The position numbers and the translations under genes are program-made. 48,804 nt of DNA from Kiritimatiellia bacterium (GTDB lineage Bacteria > Verrucomicrobiota > Kiritimatiellia > CAIQIC01 > Lenti-01), in assembly GCA_017540905.1 (NCBI GenBank), contig JAFYAC010000058.1, positions 1-48,804 on the forward strand, written 5' to 3'. Positions 15,784 through 24,282 of the stretch are shown here, piece after piece. Under the pieces are notes generated by a model. It made no database searches. It saw only the letters and a program-made list of their open reading frames with translations, and had not been told where the DNA came from. The stretch's first letter is position 1; each line of letters opens with the position of its first letter.

Positions 15784-16557
15784 TCACAGCCGGATTTCGA
15801 GCCCGTCCCAGGCCGGATGGATGCCCTCCGGCAACAGCGCGTCGGCCTGCGCGTGGGAGGCGGCGTGGCACATGTGGATGATGTACGAGCGCTTCGCCCC
15901 CATGCGGAGGAGGAGTTCGCCGGCCTGGCCGATGCTCAGGTGCGTGGCGTGGAGTTCCGAACGCAACCCGTCGAGGACCGCGAGGTCCGCGCCGAGGCAG
16001 AGCGGCCAGGTGGTTTCCGGGATGCGTTTGCAGTCGGTGATGAGCACGCACGCGCGGCCGTCCGCCTCGATGCGCCAGCCGGTCATGAAGGACCGCCCGT
16101 GCTCGACGGGGAGCGGCGTGACGCGGAACGGCCCGTACGCGAACGGCCCCTCCACCTCGCGCAGTTCGACGCGCGCGAGCGACGTGCCCGGCAGCGGCGG
16201 CCGGCCGAGGTAGTCGAAGACGCGGCGCAGCGATTCCGCCGTGCGCGGCGAGGTCCAGACGGGCATCGGCGCGGGCATCCGGTTCGTGTAGGCGCGGAGG
16301 TCGTCGAAGCCGAACACGTGGTCGGCGTGGTCGTGCGAAACCAGCACCCCGTCGATGCGCTTCACGCCGTACCGCAGGCACTGGGTGCGCAGGTCGGGCG
16401 GCGTGTCGAGCAGCAGCACGGTGCCGTCGGCGGCCGTGACCAGGATGGACGTCCGGAGGCGCTTGTCGCGGGGGTCGTCCGACGTGCAGACGGGGCATCC
16501 GCAGCCGGGCACCGGGATGCCGTAGGAGGTTCCCGTGCCCATGAACAGCAGCTTCAC
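15784..16557 (-). CDS. MBL-fold metallohydrolase, PhnP-like
   Basis: A 257-residue metallo-beta-lactamase fold protein. HDHADH (75-80) is the metal motif; an N-terminal CGCPVC (19-24) next to GTGTSYGIPVPGC matches the PhnP-like cyclic phosphodiesterase subgroup, where cysteines bind a structural zinc. Further metal ligands are seen in VEHGRS, ITDCKR and IIHMCH. It begins with GTG 16557, overlapping the gspK stop (GTGA), so it is the last, coupled gene of the pseudopilin operon. A role in secretion is not implied; a cyclic phosphate or nucleotide substrate is inferred from the family. Confidence 0.88.
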   Translation of the reverse strand: MKLLFMGTGTSYGIPVPGCGCPVCTSDDPRDKRLRTSILVTAADGTVLLLDTPPDLRTQCLRYGVKRIDGVLVSHDHADHVFGFDDLRAYTNRMPAPMPVWTSPRTAESLRRVFDYLGRPPLPGTSLARVELREVEGPFAYGPFRVTPLPVEHGRSFMTGWRIEADGRACVLITDCKRIPETTWPLCLGADLAVLDGLRSELHATHLSIGQAGELLLRMGAKRSYIIHMCHAASHAQADALLPEGIHPAWDGLEIRL

Positions 16558-17585
16558 TGCATCTGCTCCTCGCGCCAGTAGATGGGCGTGACCTTGCGGT
16601 TGCCGACCTCGAAGATCGCCCACACGCCGCAGCGCACGCCGCCGTTCTCGCCGATGGAGGTGACGCGCACGAACGTGCGGTCGCTCACGGACAGCCGGTC
16701 GGAGAGCGACGCGTCGAGCCCGGTCTTGGCGATGGCTTCGGCGACGCTCCCGAAGCCGTCGTCCTCGGTGTTGGGCTCGCCGTCGTCGCCGAGCCGGTAC
16801 TTGAGGATGTCGTCCACGACCCAGTCGTCGAGCATCTTGCCGTTGGCGCCCGTGAGGGTGAGCAGCACCTCGCGCGAGGCGGTGTTGACGTTGACCTTGC
16901 CGTCGCCGAACGTCGTCAGCAGGTGGGCGATCCCCCGCAGCGGCTCGGCCTTGGGGTCGGGCGGCGGGCCGCCGTAGACGATTTCGGGCGTGAAGCCCTT
17001 GACGAGCAGCAGCTCGTCCACCGTGTCGAGCGGCGCGTTCTTGGGGACGTAGCCCTTTTCCTTGTAGTAGGCGTCGTCCTCCTCGGCGCCGTTGAGGCGG
17101 TGCGCGTCGCCCTCGTCGATCCAGTCCATGAAGCAGTCGATCAGGTCGGGCCACTTCTCCTCCGGCACGCCGCACTGGTCGAGCAGTTCCTCCCAGTCCT
17201 CGTCCTCGAGCTTGTTGACGTTGCGGCGGCCGCTCTCGGGCAGGATGTCCACGGTGGCGGTCGATTCGCCCATGGTGACTTCCACGCTGGTCGCGCCGAT
17301 GCCCTTTTCGAGGTTGAGGGCCATGACGCGCAGGGACTCGTGCTCCTCGTCGTCCTCCTCGAAGACGCTCGTCTCGAAGCTCTTCGCCAGCAGGAACTTC
17401 GCGTACTCGACGCCGCCCGCCGCCGCCGCGCGCGCCTTGACGAGCTTGCGCGAGTGCGACGTGATGCCGGCCTCCACGTGCATCTCGTACGCCAGCGACC
17501 CGATCAGCAGGCTCAGCAGCAGGATCGTCCACAGCGCCACGATGAGCGCCGCGCCGTTCTCGCGGTGGTTGCGCCGGGACGTCAT
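16554..17585 (-). CDS. gspK: Type II secretion minor pseudopilin GspK
   Basis: A 343-residue protein with the short basic N-terminus and hydrophobic helix (ENGAALIVALWTILLLSLL, about residues 9-27) of the GspK class. GspK lacks the usual glutamate at +5, and that is the case here. The large periplasmic part contains VNVNTASREVL, a helix-hairpin-helix-like GspK marker. GspK caps the pseudopilus tip with GspI and GspJ. The start overlaps the gspJ stop (ATGA), so the two are coupled. No gspG, gspE or gspD is in the window. Confidence 0.87.
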   Translation of the reverse strand: MTSRRNHRENGAALIVALWTILLLSLLIGSLAYEMHVEAGITSHSRKLVKARAAAAGGVEYAKFLLAKSFETSVFEEDDEEHESLRVMALNLEKGIGATSVEVTMGESTATVDILPESGRRNVNKLEDEDWEELLDQCGVPEEKWPDLIDCFMDWIDEGDAHRLNGAEEDDAYYKEKGYVPKNAPLDTVDELLLVKGFTPEIVYGGPPPDPKAEPLRGIAHLLTTFGDGKVNVNTASREVLLTLTGANGKMLDDWVVDDILKYRLGDDGEPNTEDDGFGSVAEAIAKTGLDASLSDRLSVSDRTFVRVTSIGENGGVRCGVWAIFEVGNRKVTPIYWREEQMQ

Positions 17586-18589
17586 GGCCGACCCCCTCCC
17601 CGGCCGCCGCCCGTGATGACGAGCGACCCGTCCTCCGTGCGCACGCCCGTTCGGCCGCCGCCGGGGCCGCCGCTGTTGCCGCCGCCGGGGCGCCCTGTGC
17701 CCGTCCGCCAGGAAGGACCGGAGCTTCCGGAGTTTCCGGAACTTCCGGAGAAACCGGGCCGTCGGCCCCCGCCGGAGTCCTCGTGCCGCGGCGGTTCCGG
17801 GCGCCCTCCGCCGCCGCCGTTGCCGTTGCGGTTCTCCTCCTCGCGCGCGGCTTCGCTCTCCTCGCGGTCGAGCTCGTCCTGGGTGGTGCGGTCCTTGCGT
17901 TCCCGGCCGGGCAGGTCGGGGGCGACCTCCAGCTCCACGATGCGCTGCAAGCGTACCGGGTCGCCGTCCTTCTCGCGCGGCTCCATCGTGAGGGACACCT
18001 TCAGCACCTTGGGCAGCGAATTCGTCTCCTCCCACTCCTGGCTCCAGCCGTCCTCCTCGAAATCGTACCACTCGCAGCTGAAGCCGCGCACGTCCGGCAC
18101 CACGATCCACGGCTCCACGTCCTTGCCGTCCGTTTCTTCCGAGAGGTGGGGCCAGGCGCGCACCGCGAGGCCCTGGCCGCCGCCGCGCGCGTGTTCGACC
18201 GTCACCGACAGCCGGTGCAGGCCGTCCTTGAGCGGCGAATCCGGCGGCAGGAAGGCCGTCCCGCTGGTGACCCAGCTGATCTCGTTCGCCGCCCGGTCCG
18301 AGGTCCCCCCGCTGTCGTCGAGCCAGAACCCGAACGCCTCGGGCTTGGACGAGAACCACGCCGCCCCGCGCAGCGCCGCGACGAGCTGGTCCATCGCGAA
18401 CTCCCCGTAATGCAGGTTTTCGAGCAAATCGTTCGCGCGGTTCCACGTCCGCGTGATGCTCCAGAACGACCCCGCCGCCATCCCCGCCACCAGCGTGAAG
18501 ATCGACAGCGCCAGCAGCAGCTCCAGCAACGTGAAACCCGCTTTGCCGGTCCGCCGGCAACCCCCAATCCTGTTCCTTCCGCTTTCCAT
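17582..18589 (-). CDS. gspJ: Type II secretion minor pseudopilin GspJ with long Gly-rich tail
   Basis: A 335-residue type IV pilin-like protein. The prepilin peptidase site is G18/F19 in KAGFTLLELLLALSIF with Glu at +5. The body to about residue 230 is normal for GspJ; the rest is a charged then Gly/Ser/Pro/Arg-rich low-complexity tail of about 100 residues, which usual GspJ (about 200 residues) lacks. The GC-rich repeats encoding it could inflate or shorten easily. It lies 40 bp after gspI and overlaps gspK. Confidence 0.86.
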   Translation of the reverse strand: MESGRNRIGGCRRTGKAGFTLLELLLALSIFTLVAGMAAGSFWSITRTWNRANDLLENLHYGEFAMDQLVAALRGAAWFSSKPEAFGFWLDDSGGTSDRAANEISWVTSGTAFLPPDSPLKDGLHRLSVTVEHARGGGQGLAVRAWPHLSEETDGKDVEPWIVVPDVRGFSCEWYDFEEDGWSQEWEETNSLPKVLKVSLTMEPREKDGDPVRLQRIVELEVAPDLPGRERKDRTTQDELDREESEAAREEENRNGNGGGGGRPEPPRHEDSGGGRRPGFSGSSGNSGSSGPSWRTGTGRPGGGNSGGPGGGRTGVRTEDGSLVITGGGRGGGRP

Positions 18590-18629
18590 CAGCTCTTCAA
18601 AGTCTTTGCGCCCTTTGCGTACTTTGCGG

Positions 18630-19100
18630 CTACAACCCCTTCGGCTTGAGCGTCCGCTTCCCGTCGATGTTCTCAGGCACGTACAAATACCTCACCGTCT
18701 CCTCCGAGCTCGTCTTCCCGCTGCCGCTCCCCCAGTACACCGTGGTCGTCACCAGGTACAGCCCACCCATCTTCTCGTCGTCCTCGCCCTCCTCCGACGC
18801 CGCCTCGATCTTGCGCGTCCACCGCCATCCCGGCGGCCCGTCCTGAAACGACCCGCCGTCCTCGCCGACCGTGATTTCGTCCTCCAGCCGCAGCGGCTTC
18901 TCCACCTCCACCAGCGCGAGCATCGTCCGCGCGGTTTCGTAGTTGCGGGCTTGCTTGACGACGCCGATGGCCTGCGACGCCGCCCCCAGCAGCGCCGCCA
19001 GCGCCGAGCCCAGGATCACGATCGCCAGCAGCACCTCCACCAGCGTCATCCCGGCCCGCGCCCCGCGCCGGGGGCGTTGCGATGTACCCATTCCGTTCAT
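18630..19100 (-). CDS. gspI: Type II secretion minor pseudopilin GspI
   Basis: A 156-residue pseudopilin. Prepilin peptidase would cut G17/M18 in RAGMTLVEVLLAIVILG, with Glu at +5. Two starts are possible: ATG 19100, at the predicted transcription start seven nt below the -10 box, and ATG 19091, which leaves nine nt after GGGAGAGG but with most of that site upstream of the predicted mRNA end. I chose 19100 for the promoter geometry; the mature protein is the same. It is the first gene of gspI-gspJ-gspK-metallohydrolase. Confidence 0.84.
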   Translation of the reverse strand: MNGMGTSQRPRRGARAGMTLVEVLLAIVILGSALAALLGAASQAIGVVKQARNYETARTMLALVEVEKPLRLEDEITVGEDGGSFQDGPPGWRWTRKIEAASEEGEDDEKMGGLYLVTTTVYWGSGSGKTSSEETVRYLYVPENIDGKRTLKPKGL

Positions 19101-19107
19101 CCTCTCC

Positions 19108-19136
19108 CTTATACTTCCATTCCCCCCCCGGCACAA
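19108..19136 (-). promoter_or_regulatory. Promoter of the gspIJK operon
   Basis: Minus strand TTGTGC (19136-19131), 17 bp, TATAAG (19113-19108); the -10 ends 7 nt before ATG 19100. Confidence 0.6.
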
Positions 19137-20004
19137 TCCCCCCTTGCCCGCTTTCCTCCCGTGCGCTCTCCACGGGGAGGGACGCGCTTCTGCGCGTCCG
19201 CAGTGGGAAATGGCTGGTGGGACAACGGCTGGAAGCCACACTGTTTTGGGAACCTTCAGCGGATGCAAAGACCAAGGGGGGCACCAGGATCCGCCCCCCT
19301 CCGAGACGGGGGTGGCGCGGCCATGGATGGGATGTCCATGCATGGAAGAAGGCAAACGGAAGGGGCCGCGACGGGGGGAGTACTGCGCTCGGCCGTCGTG
19401 AGAATCACGACTTTCCATTGCCAACAAAAGAAACAATCCCTCTGCGGATGGACCATGCGAAAGCCTACATCGACGGCCTCCCGCAGTACTCCCCCCGCCG
19501 CCCTTTCCATCTGCCCCGCTGGCTCAATCCCATTGCCAATCCTTCGGCGGCCCCCCCCCTCTCGGAGGGGGGCGAATGCTTGCGCGCACACCATGCGCCG
19601 AATACGACCCCCATCGTCCCAACCCCATCGCCACGATCCACTAGAACGGGTGAAGAAATGGTGTATCCGTTCCAGAGCAGGAAAACTCCGATTTGTCCGA
19701 TGCCTCCGCTAACGCTCCGGCGATGCGTTCCAATCGCTTTTTCAACTGCACTTCAATGTGCGCACCGACGGATGCCCCGGATGTGGGGCATCCGTCGCTG
19801 CGCACACGGCGAAGGTTTTTCCCGATTTCAGAAAGCGAAACGTTGGGAAACTCCTTGCAAGCTTGCGCGAATGATCTACGGGCCGGAATGGGAAAAATGA
19901 CCATCGTGCGGGCAGCGACGGAGGTCCCGGACACGGGACGTCCGTCGTTGCCCGCGTTGTGGGATGCCATGTTCCGGGAGGCCACGCCCCGGCGGCGTGG
20001 ACGA
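19137..20004. other. Intergenic region, about 870 bp, repeat-filled
   Basis: No gene supported. From left to right: a GC-rich palindrome (19177-19201), a pair of inverted arms built on GGGGGGAGTACTGCG (19376-19390 and 19486-19500), a CCCCCTCTCGGAGGGGGGCG palindrome (19555-19575), and a partial copy of the 360-bp structured element (19672-19975). Confidence 0.6.
19672..19975 (-). repeat. Structured terminal-inverted-repeat element, partial copy
   Basis: Matches the element at 31858-32219 in inverted orientation: one terminal repeat (ACTCCGATTTGTCCGATGCC), then the hairpin with CGACGGATG/CATCCGTCG arms, then the second hairpin, ending at the ATGGGATGCC-like junction (19964-19975). The other terminal repeat is missing. 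Confidence 0.8.
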
Positions 20005-21216
20005 TCAGGTCTTGGGGAGAAGCGGGCGGAGGGCGTCGGGGGTGACGGGCTTGAGGATGAGGGAGTCGAAGCCCTTGGCGACGTATTCGGCCTGGAGTTC
20101 GACGTCGGCGGTGACGACGTGGACGGGCAGGGATATCAGGTGCGGGTCGGAACGGATGGCGCCCACCAGGCCGCCGCCGTCGAGGTTCGGCATCCAGTAG
20201 TCGGTCAGGACCAGCGAGAAGGGGCGGTCGCCGGCGTGGCGGAGCATCTCCAGGGCTTCGTTGCCGTCGGCGGCCATCGCGATGTCGTAGTTGCCCAGGC
20301 GCTTGAGGAGGGCCTTGAGGACCATGAGGTTCATCTTGGCGTCGTCGGCGATGTGGTACGTCGCGAGCCGCACCCACATGTGCGAGGCGAAGAAGACCAG
20401 CAGCAGCAGCGCCAGCCACACGACGGTGGACTTGCCCAGCCGCCCCGTCTTGTCGTGCACCAGCAGGTGGCGGAAGACGAGCGAGCCGAGGATGCCCCAG
20501 ACCGCCAGGATGAGGTAGGAGTCGGTCGCGAACGTCACCACCGACACCAAGTGCGGCACCAGGCAGTACACCGCGAAGGCCACCGCCGCCAGCACCCCCG
20601 CGATCCCCGTCGCCGCGTACAGCCGCGACCCGCCGTGCTGGTGCGACGCGACCAGCGCGCACCACGAGACGTAGCCGTACGCCACCGAGGCGCCGATCGT
20701 CGTCACGTCCACGATCCACCCGATCGCCGTCCGCCCCGCGATAGGCGAAGGCCGACACCGCCAGCGCCGCCCCCATCACCCATCCCGCCAGGCGCCGCGA
20801 AAACCGTAGTGGAAGCCGCAGCGGAAGACGCCGCGGAACATGGTCCTGCCGATCAGCGCCAGGGCCGTCGCGTTCGCCCAGGCGATCGCCGCGTAGGTCA
20901 GCACGAGGAACCACGCGCAGAGGAAGGCGTGGTCGTGGTTGCACAGCTCCTTGACGTAGGCGTAGGCGCCGCCGGCGTCCGGATGCCGCTGCATCAGGAA
21001 GTGGTAGTTGAGCGCGATGACCCCCATCACCAGCGCGCCGACGACGATCCCCAGCAGCGTCCCCAACGGCCCCGCCACCGGCAGGAACGTCGTCCCCGGC
21101 ATCACGAACGCACCCCAGCCCACCGCGCTGCCGAACGCCAGCGCCCAGGCCGCCGCGGGGGAGAGGTAGTCGCCGCGCTCCGCGGGGGCGACCGAATCCA
21201 GTTTGTCGTTGCTCAC
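20005..21216 (-). pseudogene. APC-type permease fused to a response-regulator receiver domain, frame interrupted
   Basis: From GTG 21216 the frame encodes the start of an amino acid/polyamine/organocation permease (AVGWGAFVMPG, then two more membrane segments) up to a stop at 20776-20778. The same frame resumes near 20737 with GRTAIGWIVDVTTIGASVAYGY, more membrane segments and a C-terminal receiver domain (IADDAKMN, phospho-acceptor Asp in VLTDYWMP, Lys in LILKPV). About 60 bp between are readable only in the shifted frame (RRLAGWVMGAALAVSAFAY), so one base is missing in a T-run near 20801 and one is extra near 20738. The permease has about seven membrane segments rather than the usual 12, which suggests internal deletions. 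Sequencing error or decay are both possible. Confidence 0.7.
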
Positions 21217-21384
21217 GATTGTCTGTTCCTTCCGTCTGTCCCAACCGGCATACGCTTCCCAAAAAGGCGTTACAAGCCGGGAAAGAGCCCCGGCAGGACC
21301 GCGTTGCCGTTGCCCTTTCGGATTTGTCCGGCCGCTCCAAGTTCCGTGGAAAATATCCGTCTTGCCAAAGGGCAACCGCATCTT

Positions 21385-21483
21385 GGGAGGGCCCGGCTTC
21401 GTCCGGGCCGTGTCCGCAGGGCGCTTCGGGGACAAGACAGGAACACCCCGTCCGTGCGGCCGCGGCGAAGCGCGGCCCTCCCC
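21385..21483 (+). repeat. 98-bp repeat, left copy
   Basis: About 90% identical to the reverse complement of 22514-22612 by eye; both begin or end in GGAGGGCCCGGCTTCGTCC-like sequence. The pair brackets the STAS gene. Confidence 0.8.
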
Positions 21484-21526
21484 TTGCGCTCTCCACGGGG
21501 AGGGACGCGCTTCTTTCGCTTCTGCC

Positions 21527-21720
21527 TGCGGCGCAAAACACGGAGCTTGCGGAGAAAGGAGACACGGAGGTTTTGCAGGGAGGAGCTTCATGCGTCCAAA
21601 AACGTCCCAATGAAACGTTTGTCCTGCGTTTCCCGGGTGCGGAGTCTCCTCCAACAAACACCCCATCCAAAACCTCTCCGTGTCTCCTTCCTCCGCGCGC
21701 TCCGTGTTTCGCGCCGCGGG
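21527..21720. repeat. Long-inverted-repeat (MITE-like) element, copy 2
   Basis: Arms with GCGCAAAACACGGAG... and ...CTCCGTGTTTCGCGCCGC are inverted copies around a core of about 110 bp, matching 3555-3752. Confidence 0.75.
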
Positions 21721-21798
21721 CCCCGACCGCAAGGGAAATTCTTGTCTGATCAGCATTCCGGGCAGTCCCCTGCCCGCCGTGCGCAAGCGACGCGGCGG

Positions 21799-22092
21799 TC
21801 AGGCGATCTCGAAGACCGAGTCGAGGCCCGTGACCTCGAAGACGCCGCGGACCATCTCGTTGGGGTTCGCGACGAGCATCTTGCCGCCCTTGGCGGACAT
21901 CGCCTTCTGGGTCGACAGCAGCACGCGCAGTCCCGACGAGGCGATGTATTCCACGCCCGCGAAGTCGAACACCAGCTCCTCCACGCCGTCGAGCTTCAGC
22001 GCCCCCTCCAGGTCGGGGGAGGTGTTGGTGTCGAGGCGCCCGGTAAGGGCGAGGGTCAGTTTGGCGTTTTCCAGTTTCTTGTCGATGGTCAT
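21799..22092 (-). CDS. STAS-domain anti-sigma factor antagonist
   Basis: A 97-residue single STAS domain of the SpoIIAA/RsbV type. ASSGLRVLLS (51-60) contains the serine that a partner kinase phosphorylates in this family, and the length is typical. AAGGAGCGGTCC precedes the ATG. Such proteins bind an anti-sigma serine kinase, but no kinase or sigma factor is adjacent, so the partner is elsewhere. The gene sits alone between inverted repeat copies (21385-21483 and 22514-22612). Confidence 0.9.
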   Translation of the reverse strand: MTIDKKLENAKLTLALTGRLDTNTSPDLEGALKLDGVEELVFDFAGVEYIASSGLRVLLSTQKAMSAKGGKMLVANPNEMVRGVFEVTGLDSVFEIA

Positions 22093-22513
22093 CGGACCGC
22101 TCCTTGATTGTCCCCCACCCTATCATGCCGCCCGCGCGCTGTGAAATTTTTTTTCCGGGGGACGGCTGCGCGGACTGGACGATGGATCGCGCCCCCCCCA
22201 CCGGACGCCTCCCGGTTGGGCGGCGCCCCTTGGGGGGATGCCGGCCGCGAGATGTCGGAAAGAGATTTGGAGAGAAGAGAGTGCGCAAGCATTCGCCCCC
22301 CTCCTTGATCCTTGCATCCGCGGAATTCGGGAGACGGTTCCACTGGTACAGCATCAAGTCCAAACATTCGTATTCGTCGGCTGCGGGCAGGGCGGGCAGT
22401 CCCCTGCCCGCCGTGCGAAAGGGGGGCGGAATGCAGGCAAATCCATGCGCAAGACAGGCACACGGCGGCGAAGGGACTCGCCGCCCTACCCCGAAAATGG
22501 GAGGGAAACGTCC

Positions 22514-22612
22514 GGGGAGGGCCGCGCTTCGTCACGGCCGCGCGGACGGGGTGTTCCTGGCATGTCCTTGAAGCGCCCTCTGGAGACGGCCCGGACGAAG
22601 CCGGGCCCTCCC
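22514..22612 (-). repeat. 98-bp repeat, right copy (inverted)
   Basis: Reverse-complement partner of 21385-21483. Confidence 0.8.
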
Positions 22613-22674
22613 GGCGGAATTGACCGGTTTGAAGCTGGGAGAAGAATCCTGTGCTTGGGCGGTGATGCCCCCCA

Positions 22675-22752
22675 CCGGTAGGGCCCGACCTCCGGGCGGG
22701 CCGTGCGGCAGGATGGCCCATGCCGGGCCGCCCGGAGGTCGGCCCCTACCGG
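22675..22752. repeat. Large GC-rich hairpin
   Basis: CCGGTAGGGCCCGACCTCC (22675-22693) and GGAGGTCGGCCCCTACCGG (22734-22752) are near-perfect inverted arms, extended inward by CGGGCGG/CCGCCCG. Confidence 0.8.
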
Positions 22753-22814
22753 CCAGCCGCACCCTTGGACGGGACGCGCGGAAGCGCGTCCCTCCCCGTG
22801 GGGGGCGCAACGCG

Positions 22815-22990
22815 AGCGCAGAGCTTGCCGGGAGGGGGCTTCGCTCCGGCGCCATCCATTCTTTTCCTGTCTTGGCCACCGGAAAAGAGTTTGAAGTGTG
22901 TTTTCGGTGCGTGCCCCCCTCCGGCAAACGCCACCTCCCAAAACCCGCAGTGCCTCCTTCCTCCGTTCCCTCCGTGTTTCGCGCCGCGGG
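22815..22990. repeat. Long-inverted-repeat element, copy 3 (left arm degraded)
   Basis: The right arm (22940-22990) and core resemble copies 1 and 2; the left arm is barely recognisable. Confidence 0.6.
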
Positions 22991-23046
22991 CCCGCTCCCC
23001 TGCGGCAACGCCTTGTCCGGTCGGCATTCGGGGCGGTGGCAACCGC

Positions 23047-24111
23047 TCAGGTCTTGGCGCCGGGGGTGAAGACGATGGGGGTGGTGGCGAGGCGGTCGTC
23101 CGGGAGAAGGGAGGCCGCCTTCGAGATCTTCGCCGCGCGGCGCATCTCGGAGCAGGTGATGGGGGAGCCGCCGGAGCGGCGGATGTCGTCGAGGCTGCGC
23201 TTGGCGGCCTCGCCCTTCACTTCGGCGCGGAAGCGGCCTTCCATCGACTTGCCGGTGTTGTCCGCGTACTGGAAGAGGACCGGGATGCCCTGCTCCTTGA
23301 AGAATTCGAGCCCCATCTTGCTCGTCTGGCGGAACATCGCGTTCGTGAAGATGTTGCTGAAGGTGATGTAGCGCTGGCAGCGGTCCGTGGGCGTGTAAGA
23401 CTCGAACAGGCCCTGGATTTCCTCCTCCGTGCAGTCTTTGTAGGACTCGTCGGCCCGCAGCTCGTCGAGCTTGCCGTCTTCGGCGGTGCCGAGCCAGTTC
23501 TGGCGCTTGAAGAATTCCTCCAGCTGCCGTTTCTTGTCCTCCCCCTCGGGCAGGGCGCTCAGTTCCGCGAAGCGTTTCACGCGGGAGCAGAGGTCCTTGA
23601 ACTCGTCCGGGGAGATGTCCTTCGCGCTTTTGGGAAGGTTCTTGAGGACGAACTGGGCGAGCGCTTCGTCCTTGTCGGCGGCGTTGGCGAAGGTCGCCTC
23701 CCAGCCGGTCTGCTTGGCGGGGACGTGCCCCGACGGCAGGTTCAGGAGGCGGTGGAGCTTGCCGGGAATGTCGATTTTCGCCACGTTCTCCGGGCGCGCG
23801 AGGAAGGATTTCCACGCGTTGGCCGTGTCCATGTCGAAGTCCGCGGTGGAGACGTTCGTGTTCAGGGGAAGGGTCCCGGTCCTGATTTGCTGGAGCGTGC
23901 CGGCGAAATGCATCGGCGAGAACGAGGAGGGCTCGATGGAGAAGAGCGAGTTGTAGGCGTCGATCTGGTTGAAGAAGAGCTTCCGGCCGGTCGTCGCCCC
24001 GAACTTCTCGTTGAGGGCCTCGACGAGTTTGGCGTCCCGCACCGCGTTGCGGTTCCGCGAGAGGCCGTAGTCGGCGACTTCGAGGCGGTCCCCGCCGGGG
24101 GCCTTGTCCAT
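23047..24111 (-). CDS. Hypothetical protein, probably 5'-truncated
   Basis: I do not recognise this 354-residue, charged, soluble-looking protein. It has no signal peptide or membrane segment. The ATG at 24111 is the first in frame, but the frame stays open with protein-like sequence (FQIVSNSRAYLGHL) for about 13 codons upstream, up to the edge of a dispersed repeat that begins at 24150. This suggests that the repeat arrived in, or recombined with, a longer gene and removed its 5' end. It lies directly downstream of the hsdR operon on the same strand, across that repeat, and probably has no promoter of its own. Confidence 0.6.
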   Translation of the reverse strand: MDKAPGGDRLEVADYGLSRNRNAVRDAKLVEALNEKFGATTGRKLFFNQIDAYNSLFSIEPSSFSPMHFAGTLQQIRTGTLPLNTNVSTADFDMDTANAWKSFLARPENVAKIDIPGKLHRLLNLPSGHVPAKQTGWEATFANAADKDEALAQFVLKNLPKSAKDISPDEFKDLCSRVKRFAELSALPEGEDKKRQLEEFFKRQNWLGTAEDGKLDELRADESYKDCTEEEIQGLFESYTPTDRCQRYITFSNIFTNAMFRQTSKMGLEFFKEQGIPVLFQYADNTGKSMEGRFRAEVKGEAAKRSLDDIRRSGGSPITCSEMRRAAKISKAASLLPDDRLATTPIVFTPGAKT

Positions 24112-24149
24112 CAGGTGGCCGAGGTAGGCCCGGCTGTTGGAGACGATCT

Positions 24150-24247
24150 GGAAGCCGCACCTCCGGAAGTTCCGCGATGCTTGTTCAGAAACTTCCGCGC
24201 CACTTCCGGGGGTGCGGCATCCTGCCGCGCCATGGCGGGTGGCTGAG
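24150..24247 (+). repeat. Dispersed repeat (GGAAGCCGC...GCCGCGCCATGGCGG), copy 1
   Basis: Shares GGAAGCCGC, CGCGATGCTTGTTCAGAA, CACTTCCGGGGGTGCGGCAT and CTGCCGCGCCATGGCGG with 35828-35930 and 37915-38015. It lies between hsdR and the truncated unknown gene. Confidence 0.8.
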
Positions 24248-24282
24248 CGGGAGAGGAATTGGAGAACGGGCGGCCCGCCCGC

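Larger units (their letters stand above)
21217..21798. other. Intergenic region, 582 bp, repeats only
   Basis: Holds the left copy of a 98-bp inverted pair (21385-21483), the second long-inverted-repeat element (21527-21720) and a GGGCAGTCCCCTGCCCGCC palindrome (21761-21780). Confidence 0.6.
22093..23046. other. Intergenic region, 954 bp, repeats only
   Basis: Holds a GGCGGGCAGTCCCCTGCCCGCC palindrome near 22386-22410, the right copy of the 98-bp pair (22514-22612), a large hairpin (22675-22752), a GACGCGCGGAAGCGCGTCC palindrome (22775-22793) and the third long-inverted-repeat element (22815-22990). No gene is supported. Confidence 0.6.

Noticed and set aside
22532-24160. 542-codon minus-strand frame across the truncated unknown gene
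   Set aside because: Pro/Arg-rich reading in the wrong frame; the frame ending at 23047 has balanced, protein-like composition.
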